NCBI GenBank assembly: GCA_944325085.1
Contig: CALUYT010000045.1
Coordinates: 1-60,635 of the forward strand
DNA length: 60,635 bases
DNA from: Candidatus Gastranaerophilales bacterium
GTDB taxonomy: Bacteria > Cyanobacteriota > Vampirovibrionia > Gastranaerophilales > Gastranaerophilaceae
Direction: 5' to 3'
Position 1 is the stretch's first letter, and every line of letters starts with the position of its first letter. Positions 43,592-51,600 of the stretch are shown piece after piece. Both the position numbers and the translations under genes were made by a program. The notes under the pieces were generated by a model. That model made no database searches. It had not been told where the DNA came from and was given only the letters and a program-made list of their open reading frames with translations.

Positions 43592-44623
43592 GAAAGAGAA
43601 ACATTATTTAGCGGGAAAAAAGTACTAGTAGGTCCGGATAGCGGATACGACAATTATATTATGGCAATTGAATCAAGCTGCGATGAAACGGCTTGCGCTA
43701 TTGTTAAAAACGGTAGAGAAGTTATTGCAAATATAGTAGCTTCTCAGATTAAAACTCACGAAAAATTCGGTGGAGTAATCCCTGAAATTGCAGCAAGAGA
43801 ACACTTAGATTCAATAAATATCGTTGTACAAGAAGCATTTGATCAATCCGGATTAAAACCTGAAGATATAACAGCATTTGCAGGTACTGTAGGACCAGGA
43901 CTTGTCGGTTGTTTATTAGTTGGACTTAATGCTACAAAAACATTAGCACTTGTTCACGATAAACCATTCATTGGCGTAAATCACTTAAATGCTCACCTTT
44001 GTGCAAATTACATAGACACAGATTTAAAACCTCCATTTATGGCACTTTTGGTTAGTGGTGGACACACTCAAATTATTGATGTTGAATCTTATTCTAAACA
44101 AACAATACTTGGAGAAACTATAGACGATGCAGTTGGTGAAGCTTATGATAAGGTAGCAAGATTGATTGGACTACCATATCCTGGCGGACCTAGACTTGAT
44201 AAACTGGCTCAAGAAGGTAATCCTCATGCTTTTGAACTTCCGGAAGGTAAAGTTGACGGATATAACTTTAGCTTTAGCGGTTTAAAAACAGCAGTTTTGA
44301 GACTTGTAAAATCTTTTGACGGGCAAGAATTACCGGTAAAAGATATATGTGCAAGTTTCCAAGAATGTGTTTCTAAAACTCTTGTTAAAAAATTAAAAAA
44401 AGCAGTTGAAGAAAAAGGTTATAAGCAAGTAGTAATAGCTGGTGGTGTTGCTGCAAATTCTGAAATTCGTAAAAAAGTATTTGAATTGGAAAAATATGGC
44501 TATAAAGTTAATGCCCCTGCTATGAAATATTGCACAGATAATGCTTCTATGGTCGCATCTTGTGCATATTTTAATACTAATACTTTTGATGATGTTGATG
44601 TTGAAGTATTTTCAAGAGCATAG
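43589..44623 (+). CDS. tsaD: tRNA N6-adenosine threonylcarbamoyltransferase TsaD
   Basis: TsaD transfers threonylcarbamoyl to A37 of ANN-decoding tRNAs. The 344-residue protein has IMAIESSCDETACAIVK, the metal motif GVNHLNAHLCANYI, LLVSGGHTQII and VVIAGGVAANSEIRKK. The start at 43589 gives about 24 extra residues before the usual start (MAIESSCDET at codon 25). Neither ATG has an SD, but the -10 box fits the first. The stop lies one base from the end of the convergent kinase-fold gene. Confidence 0.95.
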   Translation: MERETLFSGKKVLVGPDSGYDNYIMAIESSCDETACAIVKNGREVIANIVASQIKTHEKFGGVIPEIAAREHLDSINIVVQEAFDQSGLKPEDITAFAGTVGPGLVGCLLVGLNATKTLALVHDKPFIGVNHLNAHLCANYIDTDLKPPFMALLVSGGHTQIIDVESYSKQTILGETIDDAVGEAYDKVARLIGLPYPGGPRLDKLAQEGNPHAFELPEGKVDGYNFSFSGLKTAVLRLVKSFDGQELPVKDICASFQECVSKTLVKKLKKAVEEKGYKQVVIAGGVAANSEIRKKVFELEKYGYKVNAPAMKYCTDNASMVASCAYFNTNTFDDVDVEVFSRA

Positions 44624-44624
44624 G

Positions 44625-45554
44625 TTAAAACAATTGTTTTACTAAAGCTTTAGCCATTTTTATACGTCCATATAATTCTGTGGCGACATTTTTTCCTCGC
44701 AGCTCTTCAAGTTTAAGCTTTTGTATATCTGCGCAAATATTTTTTAATAAGTTATAGTATTTGTCATTTGGGAATAAACCTTCAAGTTTTAGATTATATA
44801 ACAGTCTTGAAAAATCAAAATTCCCAATTGGCAAACAAATTTCATTTGGTTTTGAAATTTCTTGAATACCAGCGTTCAAAACTTTATTTGCACAAACTTT
44901 TCGATATTCAACATCATCAAAACTTGTAACAAGCGCTGAATATATAGCACTCAATGGTCTTACAACCTCTGTAAATTCAGGAGTATTTTTATAAAAATCA
45001 ATTGCTGTAATTTCTTTTGTCTTAGGGTTAATAATAACATTTGCTCCACAACAATCAAAAATCATATCTTTATTTGCAGCATAGGCAATTTGCGCTAAAA
45101 GCTTTTGAAAAGAAGATATCGGCGCAGATTTAACCGATTCTTTTATTATTGAACTGGTTACTACATCTTCTTCTTTTGCAAATACAGGTATTCCTTCAAT
45201 ATATTTTAAAATTGTTGCGTCATCACCTAATTTTGCAACAATGTGATTTATTTTATCCTCTTCCGAAATATCAAAACTAAGATGTTTTCTGTAATCTGAA
45301 CGAAAATCAGAGTTTAATCTTATACAATAATCGCTATCCACAATTTTATAAACACTAGCTTCTCTACCTTCTCCTAAAAAATTTTTCTCATTAATTGATT
45401 TATCAATTCGATCAAAAATTTTCTCTTTTGGCAAACTCAAAAAACTTCTATTACCAAAGCTCACAGCACTACTTTGCTTTTGTACTGAAAAAGGTCTTTG
45501 ATAAAAATTTTTATTAGGATAAATGTATGTATTATAGTTTAAACCAATTTGCAT
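44625..45554 (-). CDS. Kinase-fold-like protein with N-terminal F-motif
   Basis: The 309-residue protein starts with a hydrophilic leader containing PFSVQKQ and AVSFGNRSF (Phe33). It then shows a degenerate protein-kinase-like layout. GEGREASVYK at 61-70 looks like a glycine loop, YCIRLN may replace the lysine strand, and FDCCGANVIINPKTKEITAI with DFY (about 166-188) resembles the catalytic and DFG segments (Asn172, Asp186). The usual HxD is not clear. I infer a kinase or pseudokinase; the substrate is unknown. No SD precedes the ATG. It follows the GshB-like gene by 13 bases. Confidence 0.7.
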   Translation of the reverse strand: MQIGLNYNTYIYPNKNFYQRPFSVQKQSSAVSFGNRSFLSLPKEKIFDRIDKSINEKNFLGEGREASVYKIVDSDYCIRLNSDFRSDYRKHLSFDISEEDKINHIVAKLGDDATILKYIEGIPVFAKEEDVVTSSIIKESVKSAPISSFQKLLAQIAYAANKDMIFDCCGANVIINPKTKEITAIDFYKNTPEFTEVVRPLSAIYSALVTSFDDVEYRKVCANKVLNAGIQEISKPNEICLPIGNFDFSRLLYNLKLEGLFPNDKYYNLLKNICADIQKLKLEELRGKNVATELYGRIKMAKALVKQLF

Positions 45555-45567
45555 ACCAAATTAAAAT

Positions 45568-46557
45568 CTAAACAGATAAAATTTTGCTATCCAAATTTTC
45601 AAAATACTCAACAGTTTTATTTAGTATGTAATCAGCAATAATATCTTCAAAATGACAACCGAAATGAGAATTAATTTCTCGTATAAAATAACAAGGGCTA
45701 GTGACATTAATTTCTATAATTTGCCCATCAATAACATCTAACCCAGCCATATATAACCCATTAGAAGCTAATATTTCTGCAACAATTGAATAATTACCAA
45801 GTTCAGAATCTGTTAAAACAGCTTTTTTAATATTTTTATCAGCGTGCTCACAAAATTTGAAATCATTATTGCTTGAAACCTTTTGGACACAATAATCCAA
45901 AACTTTATCGCCTAAAATCAGCACTCGTTTATCACCGTAAACAGCTTTTGAAATATATTTTTGAACCATTATCAACTTTTTGCCATCTTCGGTCATAGAA
46001 TTTATTATTACTGCAGTATTTTTATCTCCTTTTTTCAAATACATAACCCCGCCACCAAAACATTGATTTAATGGCTTCAAAATAATTTCCTCATTTTTAT
46101 CTAAAAATTCGAGAATATCATTTTTTGATGAAGTCACGATATTATCAGGCATAAATTCATTAAAATACAGAGCATGTAATTTTTCATTGAAATTTCGTAT
46201 AGATTTAGTATCGTTCAATATAAAAGTCTTTGCTCTATCTACGAAATCAAAAACGTACGTTGCATTTATATAATCCAAATCAACCGGCGGATCAGGACGG
46301 AATAAAACCAATTTAAAACTTTCTATTTTATCCTCATGCAATGATGCTTTTTCATAAAAAATATTGTTATCTTTAAGAAAAGTATCGTAGCAATCAGCAT
46401 ATGCAATAGAAGATTTGAGTTTAAGCATATCAATAGTTGTTATACAAACCTTGCAACCTCTTTCTAACAGACTTTTGATAATCCAAAAATTAGTTACTAA
46501 ATCATTAAACTCGAAATACTTTAACTCAATTCTATCTATTACAAATAAAACTTTCAT
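45568..46557 (-). CDS. GshB-like ATP-grasp ligase
   Basis: The 329-residue protein resembles bacterial glutathione synthetase. Matches are LVLFRPDPPVDLDYINATYV, EIILKPLNQCFGGGVMYL (glycine loop), IMVQKYISKAVYGDKRVLIL and GLDVIDGQIIEINVTSP (metal-binding Glu/Asn). No gshA is nearby, so it may join another pair of substrates. The ATG has GAGG upstream. It lies between the UPF0173 hydrolase and the kinase-fold gene, all on the minus strand. Confidence 0.82.
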   Translation of the reverse strand: MKVLFVIDRIELKYFEFNDLVTNFWIIKSLLERGCKVCITTIDMLKLKSSIAYADCYDTFLKDNNIFYEKASLHEDKIESFKLVLFRPDPPVDLDYINATYVFDFVDRAKTFILNDTKSIRNFNEKLHALYFNEFMPDNIVTSSKNDILEFLDKNEEIILKPLNQCFGGGVMYLKKGDKNTAVIINSMTEDGKKLIMVQKYISKAVYGDKRVLILGDKVLDYCVQKVSSNNDFKFCEHADKNIKKAVLTDSELGNYSIVAEILASNGLYMAGLDVIDGQIIEINVTSPCYFIREINSHFGCHFEDIIADYILNKTVEYFENLDSKILSV

Positions 46558-46574
46558 AATGCCTCTATTATATA

Positions 46575-47240
46575 TTATTTAATTTCTGCAGGATTTAAAA
46601 TTTGGCAAGCAGTATTACTAAAAGCAATAAGCTTTGCAAATTTTTCTAAATCAGCTTGAATTTCTGGGAATGTACCATAATGCATAGGTATAGCAGTTCT
46701 AACACCTAACCATTTTGCAGCCATAGCAGCGTGTTCAACATCCATAGTATAATTTCCACCAATTGGAAGCATTGCTATTTGTGGAGCATACAATTCACGT
46801 ATAGTTTTCATTTCTCCAGTCAAGCAAGTATCTCCTGCATGATAAATTCTAACCCCATCAATGTCTAGTAAAATACTAGCTGCACAACCGCCATAACGAC
46901 CGTCAGGCAATGAACTTGAATGATAAGCAGGCAAAAATACTGCTCTTCCCCAAGAGTAATTTATCCAAGCACCTAAACCTACAGCTTTAGCCTTTACTCC
47001 CTGTTCTTTACAATAATTAGCCAATTCAAAAACTGCAGTAATTTCAATATCCTTTTCTTTTGCAATTTCTAAAGCTTGTCCTAAATGATCTCCATGAGCG
47101 TGAGTTAACAAAATATCTGTAATTGGAGCTTCATGCCAATTATATTTTTCATTTACAGAAACTAACGGATCAATTAACACAGCTTTATCATCTTTTTTAA
47201 TTTCAAAAGCGCTATGACCAATATATTTTAAATCTACCAT
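46575..47240 (-). CDS. UPF0173 metal-dependent hydrolase (beta-lactamase fold)
   Basis: The 221-residue protein belongs to the UPF0173 (YtkL-type) group. It starts VDLKYIGHSAFEIKKDDKAV and has the metal motif LLTHAHGDHLGQ, HAGDTCLTGEM, MLPIGGNYTMDVEHAAMAAK and a final PMHYGTFPEI. The fold hydrolyses varied substrates and this family's is not settled. A strong SD (AAGGAGAGAGG) lies upstream. It is divergent from ribD. Confidence 0.9.
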   Translation of the reverse strand: MVDLKYIGHSAFEIKKDDKAVLIDPLVSVNEKYNWHEAPITDILLTHAHGDHLGQALEIAKEKDIEITAVFELANYCKEQGVKAKAVGLGAWINYSWGRAVFLPAYHSSSLPDGRYGGCAASILLDIDGVRIYHAGDTCLTGEMKTIRELYAPQIAMLPIGGNYTMDVEHAAMAAKWLGVRTAIPMHYGTFPEIQADLEKFAKLIAFSNTACQILNPAEIK

Positions 47241-47296
47241 AATTACCTCTCTCCTTTTATCTACCTTCAGCTATTTCAATTTAGCATAATTTAATA

Positions 47297-47311
47297 TAAA
47301 ATACAAATATG
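47297..47311 (+). promoter_or_regulatory. -10 box six bases before the ribD ATG (leaderless candidate)
   Basis: TAAAAT (47297-47302), six bases, then ATG at 47309. No SD is present. Confidence 0.6.
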
Positions 47312-48352
47312 AAACAATACATTACACTGATGAATAAATGTATAGAATTAGCAAACCAAGCACAAGGGGAGACTTCACCTAACCCAATGGTCGGTTGCAT
47401 TATACTAAATCCTCAAGGCGAAATAATTTCTACAGGTTATCACAAAAAATACGGTGAAAACCACGCTGAAAGAGATGCCCTGCTAAAGCTTGATAACGCT
47501 AAAGATTGCACACTTATTGTAAACCTTGAACCGTGTTCTCACTACGGGAAAACTCCACCTTGCGCCGATTTAATCATTGAAAAAGGAATAAAAACCGTTG
47601 TATATGGAATGAAAGATCCAAACCCTATTGTTTCTGGTAGAGGATTAGAAAAACTAAAAAATGCGGGTATAGAAATTATTGGACCAGTTTTAGAAAATGA
47701 TTGCCGCAAGTTGAATGAAGTATTTATAAAAAACCATACTGAACATAAGACTTTTGTAGCCATAAAAACAGCAACTACAATTGATGGAAAAATAGCTACC
47801 CATAACGGAGATTCCAAATGGATAACTGCCGATAACGCAAGAAACGAAGTTCGAAACATTAGAAAAAAATATGATGCAATTTTAACATCTTCATCTACCG
47901 TTATTGCAGATAATCCGACTATGGAACATAAAAAGAAAATTATTTTAGACAGGAATTTAATAACGGATTACAAAAACTCAACAATATATAAACAAGGCGA
48001 AATTTACGTATTTTATGATGAAAATTTAACTCCGCCTGATATCCCTAACATAAACTTTATTCCAACACCTGTAGTTAGCAAAAAACTCGATATCAAATAC
48101 ATATTAACAACATTATTTGAATACAGAATAATGAGTATTTTAGTAGAAGCAGGAGGAACCTTAAATGCAGGTTTCTTACCTTATTGTGATAAATTATACC
48201 ATTTTATTGCACCTAAAATTTTAGGCGATAATAATGGGAAATCTTGTTTTGACGGAGATTCAGTAGATAAAATTGCAAATTGCAAAAATTTCAAACTTGA
48301 TGAAATTATAACCTACCCTCCGGACATTTTAGCAATATACTCAAAAAATTAA
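47309..48352 (+). CDS. ribD: Riboflavin biosynthesis deaminase/reductase RibD
   Basis: RibD deaminates the pyrimidine intermediate and then reduces its ribosyl group. The N-terminal deaminase domain has SPNPMVGCII, the zinc motif NHAERDAL and NLEPCSHYGKTPPC. The C-terminal reductase (about 145-347) has AIKTATTIDGKIATHNGDSK and ILVEAGGTLNAGFL. The 347 residues are slightly shorter than usual, mainly in the reductase. No other rib gene adjoins it and no FMN riboswitch is visible upstream. Confidence 0.95.
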   Translation: MKQYITLMNKCIELANQAQGETSPNPMVGCIILNPQGEIISTGYHKKYGENHAERDALLKLDNAKDCTLIVNLEPCSHYGKTPPCADLIIEKGIKTVVYGMKDPNPIVSGRGLEKLKNAGIEIIGPVLENDCRKLNEVFIKNHTEHKTFVAIKTATTIDGKIATHNGDSKWITADNARNEVRNIRKKYDAILTSSSTVIADNPTMEHKKKIILDRNLITDYKNSTIYKQGEIYVFYDENLTPPDIPNINFIPTPVVSKKLDIKYILTTLFEYRIMSILVEAGGTLNAGFLPYCDKLYHFIAPKILGDNNGKSCFDGDSVDKIANCKNFKLDEIITYPPDILAIYSKN

Positions 48353-48389
48353 AAAAAAAGAAGCCTCAAAATCTGAGACTTCTTTTTTT
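48352..48389. terminator. Bidirectional terminator between ribD and tsf
   Basis: GAAGCCTCA / TGAGACTTC (48360-48368 with 48374-48382, one mismatch) is flanked by eight A and seven T. Confidence 0.88.
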
Positions 48390-48405
48390 ATTTATAATTA
48401 AAGAA

Positions 48406-49269
48406 TTAACCTTTAACTTGAGCCATAACTTCTTCAGCAAAGTTATCTTGACGTTTTTCAAGACCTTCACCTAATTCATATCTAGTGAATGCTTTAATTG
48501 ATAATTTACCTTCAATTAATTGAGCAATTGTTTGGTTAGGATCTTTAACAAATGGTTGTTCTAATAAGCATCTTTCAGCCATAAGTTTATTTACACGACC
48601 TTCAACAATTTTTGCTCTGATATTTTCAGGTTTTTTCAATAAATCTTCTTTACCCATTTCGATTTCAGTTTCATGGTCTATAACTGATTGAGGAATTTCT
48701 TCTCTTGAAACAAATTCAGGAGCGCTAGATGCGATATGTAAACAAATATCGTTCATCAACTCATCTTCTTTCTTATCAGTTAATAACAATACACCGATTT
48801 TTCCGTTGTGAATATAAGAAGCTACAGGTCCTTCATATCTTACAAATCTTCTTACTGTGATTTTTTCGCCAATTGAAGCGATTTTTTCTTTTAATGCATC
48901 TTCAATAACTTTGTCACATTTTACACATTTTGAAGCTAAGAAAGCTTCTACATCAGCAGGTTTTAAAACTTCAACATTTTCAGCTAAACCTTTTACTAAA
49001 GCTTTGAATTCTTCATTTTTTGCAACGAAGTCTGTTTCACAGTTAACTTCAATCATAGCACCGCCGTTTGCATCAACGAAAGATTCAACTCTACCTTCTG
49101 CTGCAATTCTGCCCATTTTTTTATCTGCAGAAGCAATACCTTTTTGACGTAATACTTCAGCAGCTTTTTCCATATCACCATCAACTTCAACTAATGCTTT
49201 TTTGGCATCCATCATACCAGCACCAGTTTTATCACGAAGTTCTTTTACCATTTGAGCTGTAATATTCAT
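48406..49269 (-). CDS. tsf: Elongation factor Ts
   Basis: EF-Ts recycles EF-Tu by releasing GDP. The 287-residue protein starts MNITAQMVKELRDKTGAGMM, then DAKKALVEVDGDMEKA, the UBA-like N-terminal domain. It continues with the core signature EVNCETDFVAKNEEF and a second core domain. It follows rpsB after a 120-base spacer with a long inverted repeat. SD AAGGAG precedes the ATG. Confidence 0.98.
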   Translation of the reverse strand: MNITAQMVKELRDKTGAGMMDAKKALVEVDGDMEKAAEVLRQKGIASADKKMGRIAAEGRVESFVDANGGAMIEVNCETDFVAKNEEFKALVKGLAENVEVLKPADVEAFLASKCVKCDKVIEDALKEKIASIGEKITVRRFVRYEGPVASYIHNGKIGVLLLTDKKEDELMNDICLHIASSAPEFVSREEIPQSVIDHETEIEMGKEDLLKKPENIRAKIVEGRVNKLMAERCLLEQPFVKDPNQTIAQLIEGKLSIKAFTRYELGEGLEKRQDNFAEEVMAQVKG

Positions 49270-49291
49270 TTGTTCTCCTTTATCTTCTTAC

Positions 49292-49377
49292 GTGATATTT
49301 GAAAAGGTGAGTCATAAACACTAGTCCTAACTATTCTTAGCCTTACTAATCTTTTACAATTCACCTTTTCTTATCAC
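49292..49377 (-). ncRNA. Structured rpsB-tsf spacer
   Basis: The spacer can close on itself. GAAAAGGTGA (49301-49310) is the exact complement of TCACCTTTTC (49361-49370), and just outside them GTGATA (49292-49297) matches TATCAC (49372-49377). The stem therefore has 16 bp with a small internal loop. Inside it a smaller CTAA / TTAG hairpin lies near 49328-49340. There is no T run, so this looks like an RNA processing or translational element rather than a terminator. Confidence 0.6.
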
Positions 49378-49389
49378 AAAACTAAATAA

Positions 49390-50163
49390 TTATTCTGCTT
49401 TTTGAGCATCTGCTTCTGAAACTCCAGCATCTGCTGCTGTAATTTTTTCAATTTTTTTAGATTCATTAGCTTTATTTTCTCTTAATTGTTTTCCTTCCAA
49501 AACTGCATCAGCTAATTTTGAAGTGATTAATTTGATAGATCTGATAGCATCATCATTACCAGGAATGATATAGTTAATACCATCTGGGTTTGCATTTGTA
49601 TCAGCTAAACAAATTATAGGAATACCCAATTTATTTGCTTCTTTTATAGCAATTTCTTCTTTAGCTTGGTCAACGATAAAGATTACATCTGGTAATCCTC
49701 TCATATCTTTAATACCACCTAAAGTTTTTGATAATTTAGCTATTTGTCTGTTTATTTGAGCAACTTCTTTTTTAGGAAGTTTATCAACATAACCGTTATT
49801 AACAAATTCTTCTAATTCTTTTAATTTGTTAACTCTACCTCTGATTGTTTCAAAGTTAGTAAGCATACCGCCTAACCATCTTCTGTTGATATAGTAAGCA
49901 CCAGAACGGATAGCTTCTTCTGCTACAACTTCAGCAGCTTGTTTTTTAGTACCAACAAAAAGAACATTTTTTCCTTTTGCTGCATAATCTCTTACTAAAG
50001 CATAAGCTTCATCTAACAAATCAGTTGTTTTTCTTAAATCAATTACATAGATCCCATTTCTAGCGCCATAAATATATGGTTTCATTTTTGGGTTCCATCT
50101 TTGTGTTTGGTGACCGAAATGTACACCTGCTTCTAAAAGTTCAATCATAGATGCTGTTGGCAT
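49390..50163 (-). CDS. rpsB: 30S ribosomal protein S2
   Basis: S2 is a 257-residue protein of the small subunit. It starts with [20 protein letters not shown] and has [35 protein letters not shown] and [20 protein letters not shown]. The C-terminus carries a short Lys/Ala/Glu-rich tail. SD AAGGAG precedes the ATG. tsf follows, the usual pairing. Confidence 0.98.
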   Translation of the reverse strand: MPTASMIELLEAGVHFGHQTQRWNPKMKPYIYGARNGIYVIDLRKTTDLLDEAYALVRDYAAKGKNVLFVGTKKQAAEVVAEEAIRSGAYYINRRWLGGMLTNFETIRGRVNKLKELEEFVNNGYVDKLPKKEVAQINRQIAKLSKTLGGIKDMRGLPDVIFIVDQAKEEIAIKEANKLGIPIICLADTNANPDGINYIIPGNDDAIRSIKLITSKLADAVLEGKQLRENKANESKKIEKITAADAGVSEADAQKAE

Positions 50164-50307
50164 CGTTTTTCTCCTTATCTTGTATGTATTGTACTACGGG
50201 CTATACCGTCCCATCGGGGTATTAAATATTTATACCGCCAGACTAGGGCAAAACCTATCGGACTGGTGTAACCGATACTATAATAGTATAAACATGACAA
50301 TATGCAA
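50164..50307 (-). promoter_or_regulatory. rpsB promoter and foldable leader
   Basis: On the minus strand TTGCAT (50302-50307), 16 bases and TATTAT (50280-50285) form a promoter. The roughly 110-base leader contains CCAG/CTGG with an inner TAGG/CCTA, then GGTAT/ATACC, then ACGG/CCGT-type helices. It is much more GC-rich than its surroundings. Position suggests autoregulation by S2, but I do not recognise the family consensus. Confidence 0.5.
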
Positions 50308-50356
50308 ATATTTTAGCAATAATTCTTAAAAAATCTCGTCTGGATTATTAATTTCC

Positions 50357-50433
50357 TTGCAAATTTTTTTTTATTTGGTATTAATATTAGTACTCACATC
50401 CTCAAAGAGTACGTGCAAAGTCATTAATTGCAC
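50357..50433 (+). promoter_or_regulatory. rpsT promoter and two-hairpin leader
   Basis: TTGCAA (50357-50362) and TATTAA (50379-50384) are spaced by 16. The leader then has two perfect 6-bp hairpins: GTACTC / GAGTAC (50390-50395 with 50407-50412), immediately followed by GTGCAA / TTGCAC (50413-50418 with 50428-50433). S20 controls its own translation in E. coli, so a role is plausible. Confidence 0.5.
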
Positions 50434-50460
50434 AAAGTAAGATGAAAGGTAAACTAAATT

Positions 50461-50733
50461 ATGGCAAATATTAAATCTGCTAAAAAAAGAGTATTAATAG
50501 CTGAAGCTAACAGACAAAGAAACGTAGCTTTCAAAACTTCTATCAAAACTGCTGTTAAAAAAGCATTAGAATTAGCATCTAGCGAAGATAAAGAAGCTTT
50601 AAATTCTGCTGTTTCTAAAGTATATCAATTATGCGATAAAGCTGTTGTTAAAGGTATTTTACACAAAAATACTGCAGCTAGAAAAAAATCAAGATTAACT
50701 CTTGCTGTTAAAAAATTAGCAGCTAAAGCTTAG
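50461..50733 (+). CDS. rpsT: 30S ribosomal protein S20
   Basis: The 90-residue basic protein starts MANIKSAKKRVLIAEANRQR and consists of Lys-rich helices, ending HKNTAARKKSRLTLAVKKL. Length and motif are typical. SD AAAGGT lies 10 bases upstream. A strong terminator at 50755-50789 makes it monocistronic. Confidence 0.97.
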   Translation: MANIKSAKKRVLIAEANRQRNVAFKTSIKTAVKKALELASSEDKEALNSAVSKVYQLCDKAVVKGILHKNTAARKKSRLTLAVKKLAAKA

Positions 50734-50754
50734 TTAAAAATCTTATTTAGAGGT

Positions 50755-50789
50755 AAAAACAGTGGCAATTTATTTGTCACTGTTTTTTT
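50755..50789 (+). terminator. rpsT terminator
   Basis: CAGTGGCAA / TTGTCACTG (50760-50768 with 50774-50782, one G-U) is preceded by five A and followed by seven T. Confidence 0.93.
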
Positions 50790-50808
50790 GTAGATATTTT
50801 ATTAATGT

Positions 50809-50823
50809 TATAATTTGACTATG
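50809..50823 (+). promoter_or_regulatory. Consensus -10 six bases before the tatD ATG (leaderless candidate)
   Basis: A perfect TATAAT (50809-50814) is followed by six bases and ATG (50821). No SD exists. The upstream -35 would overlap the T run of the rpsT terminator. Confidence 0.7.
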
Positions 50824-51600
50824 GAAAATACATATATTATTAATACACATTCACACGTTAATATGCTTAAAGACACTGATATAGATACTGCTATCAGTAA
50901 CGCTCAAAAAGCTAATATCATAACAATTGTTCCTTCAAGTACTGCTGATGATATTTTTGAAGTCGATAAATTTATCCAAAAATACGATGATGTATATGGT
51001 TATGTTGGAGTTTTCCCTGAAGAAGCAAAAACTTTTACGGATAAAACTCTAAATAATATGGAAAATATAATCAAAAACAACAAAAAAATTATAGGTATTG
51101 GTGAAATAGGACTTGATTATTACTGGGACAAATCTTTTAAAGAATTACAAAAAGAAGTTTTTATTAAACAAATTAAATTCGCCAATGAAATGAATCTTCC
51201 ATTAAATATACACTCAAGAGAAGCTCATCTTGATACATTGGAAATTCTAAAAAAATACAACAAAAATTCTATAGCTATTCTTCACTGTTTTTCCGGAAGT
51301 TTAGAATTTGCAAAAGAATGCATAAAAGAAGGAATTTATATAGCTCTAGGCGGCGTTGTTACATTTAAAAACGCAATAAAAGCAAAAGAAGTTGCATCAA
51401 ATATTCCTCTTGAATATCTTTTATTAGAAACCGATGATCCTTATTTAGCTCCGGTACCATATAGAGGAAAAGAAAACCAACCACTATATGTAACATACGT
51501 TGCAAGTGAAATTGCTAAATTAAGAAATACAACAACTGAAGAAATTGCTAAAATAACAACAATAAATGCTGAAAGGATATTCAACTTCAATGCAAAATAA
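50821..51600 (+). CDS. tatD: TatD-family metal-dependent DNase
   Basis: The 259-residue protein fits TatD. Motifs are INTHSHVNM (metal HxH), GIGEIGLDYYW (metal Glu), LNIHSREAH, AILHCFSGS and LLLETDDPYLAP. TatD enzymes are 3'-5' exonucleases acting on single-stranded DNA or RNA. The TTG at 50815 is not a credible start. It overlaps tlyA by 11 bases. INTHSH replaces the more usual D-x-H at the first site (Asp to Asn/Thr context), a small deviation. Confidence 0.92.
   Translation: MENTYIINTHSHVNMLKDTDIDTAISNAQKANIITIVPSSTADDIFEVDKFIQKYDDVYGYVGVFPEEAKTFTDKTLNNMENIIKNNKKIIGIGEIGLDYYWDKSFKELQKEVFIKQIKFANEMNLPLNIHSREAHLDTLEILKKYNKNSIAILHCFSGSLEFAKECIKEGIYIALGGVVTFKNAIKAKEVASNIPLEYLLLETDDPYLAPVPYRGKENQPLYVTYVASEIAKLRNTTTEEIAKITTINAERIFNFNAK

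Noticed and set aside
47240-47309. FMN riboswitch upstream of ribD
   Set aside because: The gap is only 68 bases, AT-rich, with none of the conserved RFN-element blocks, and ribD appears leaderless.
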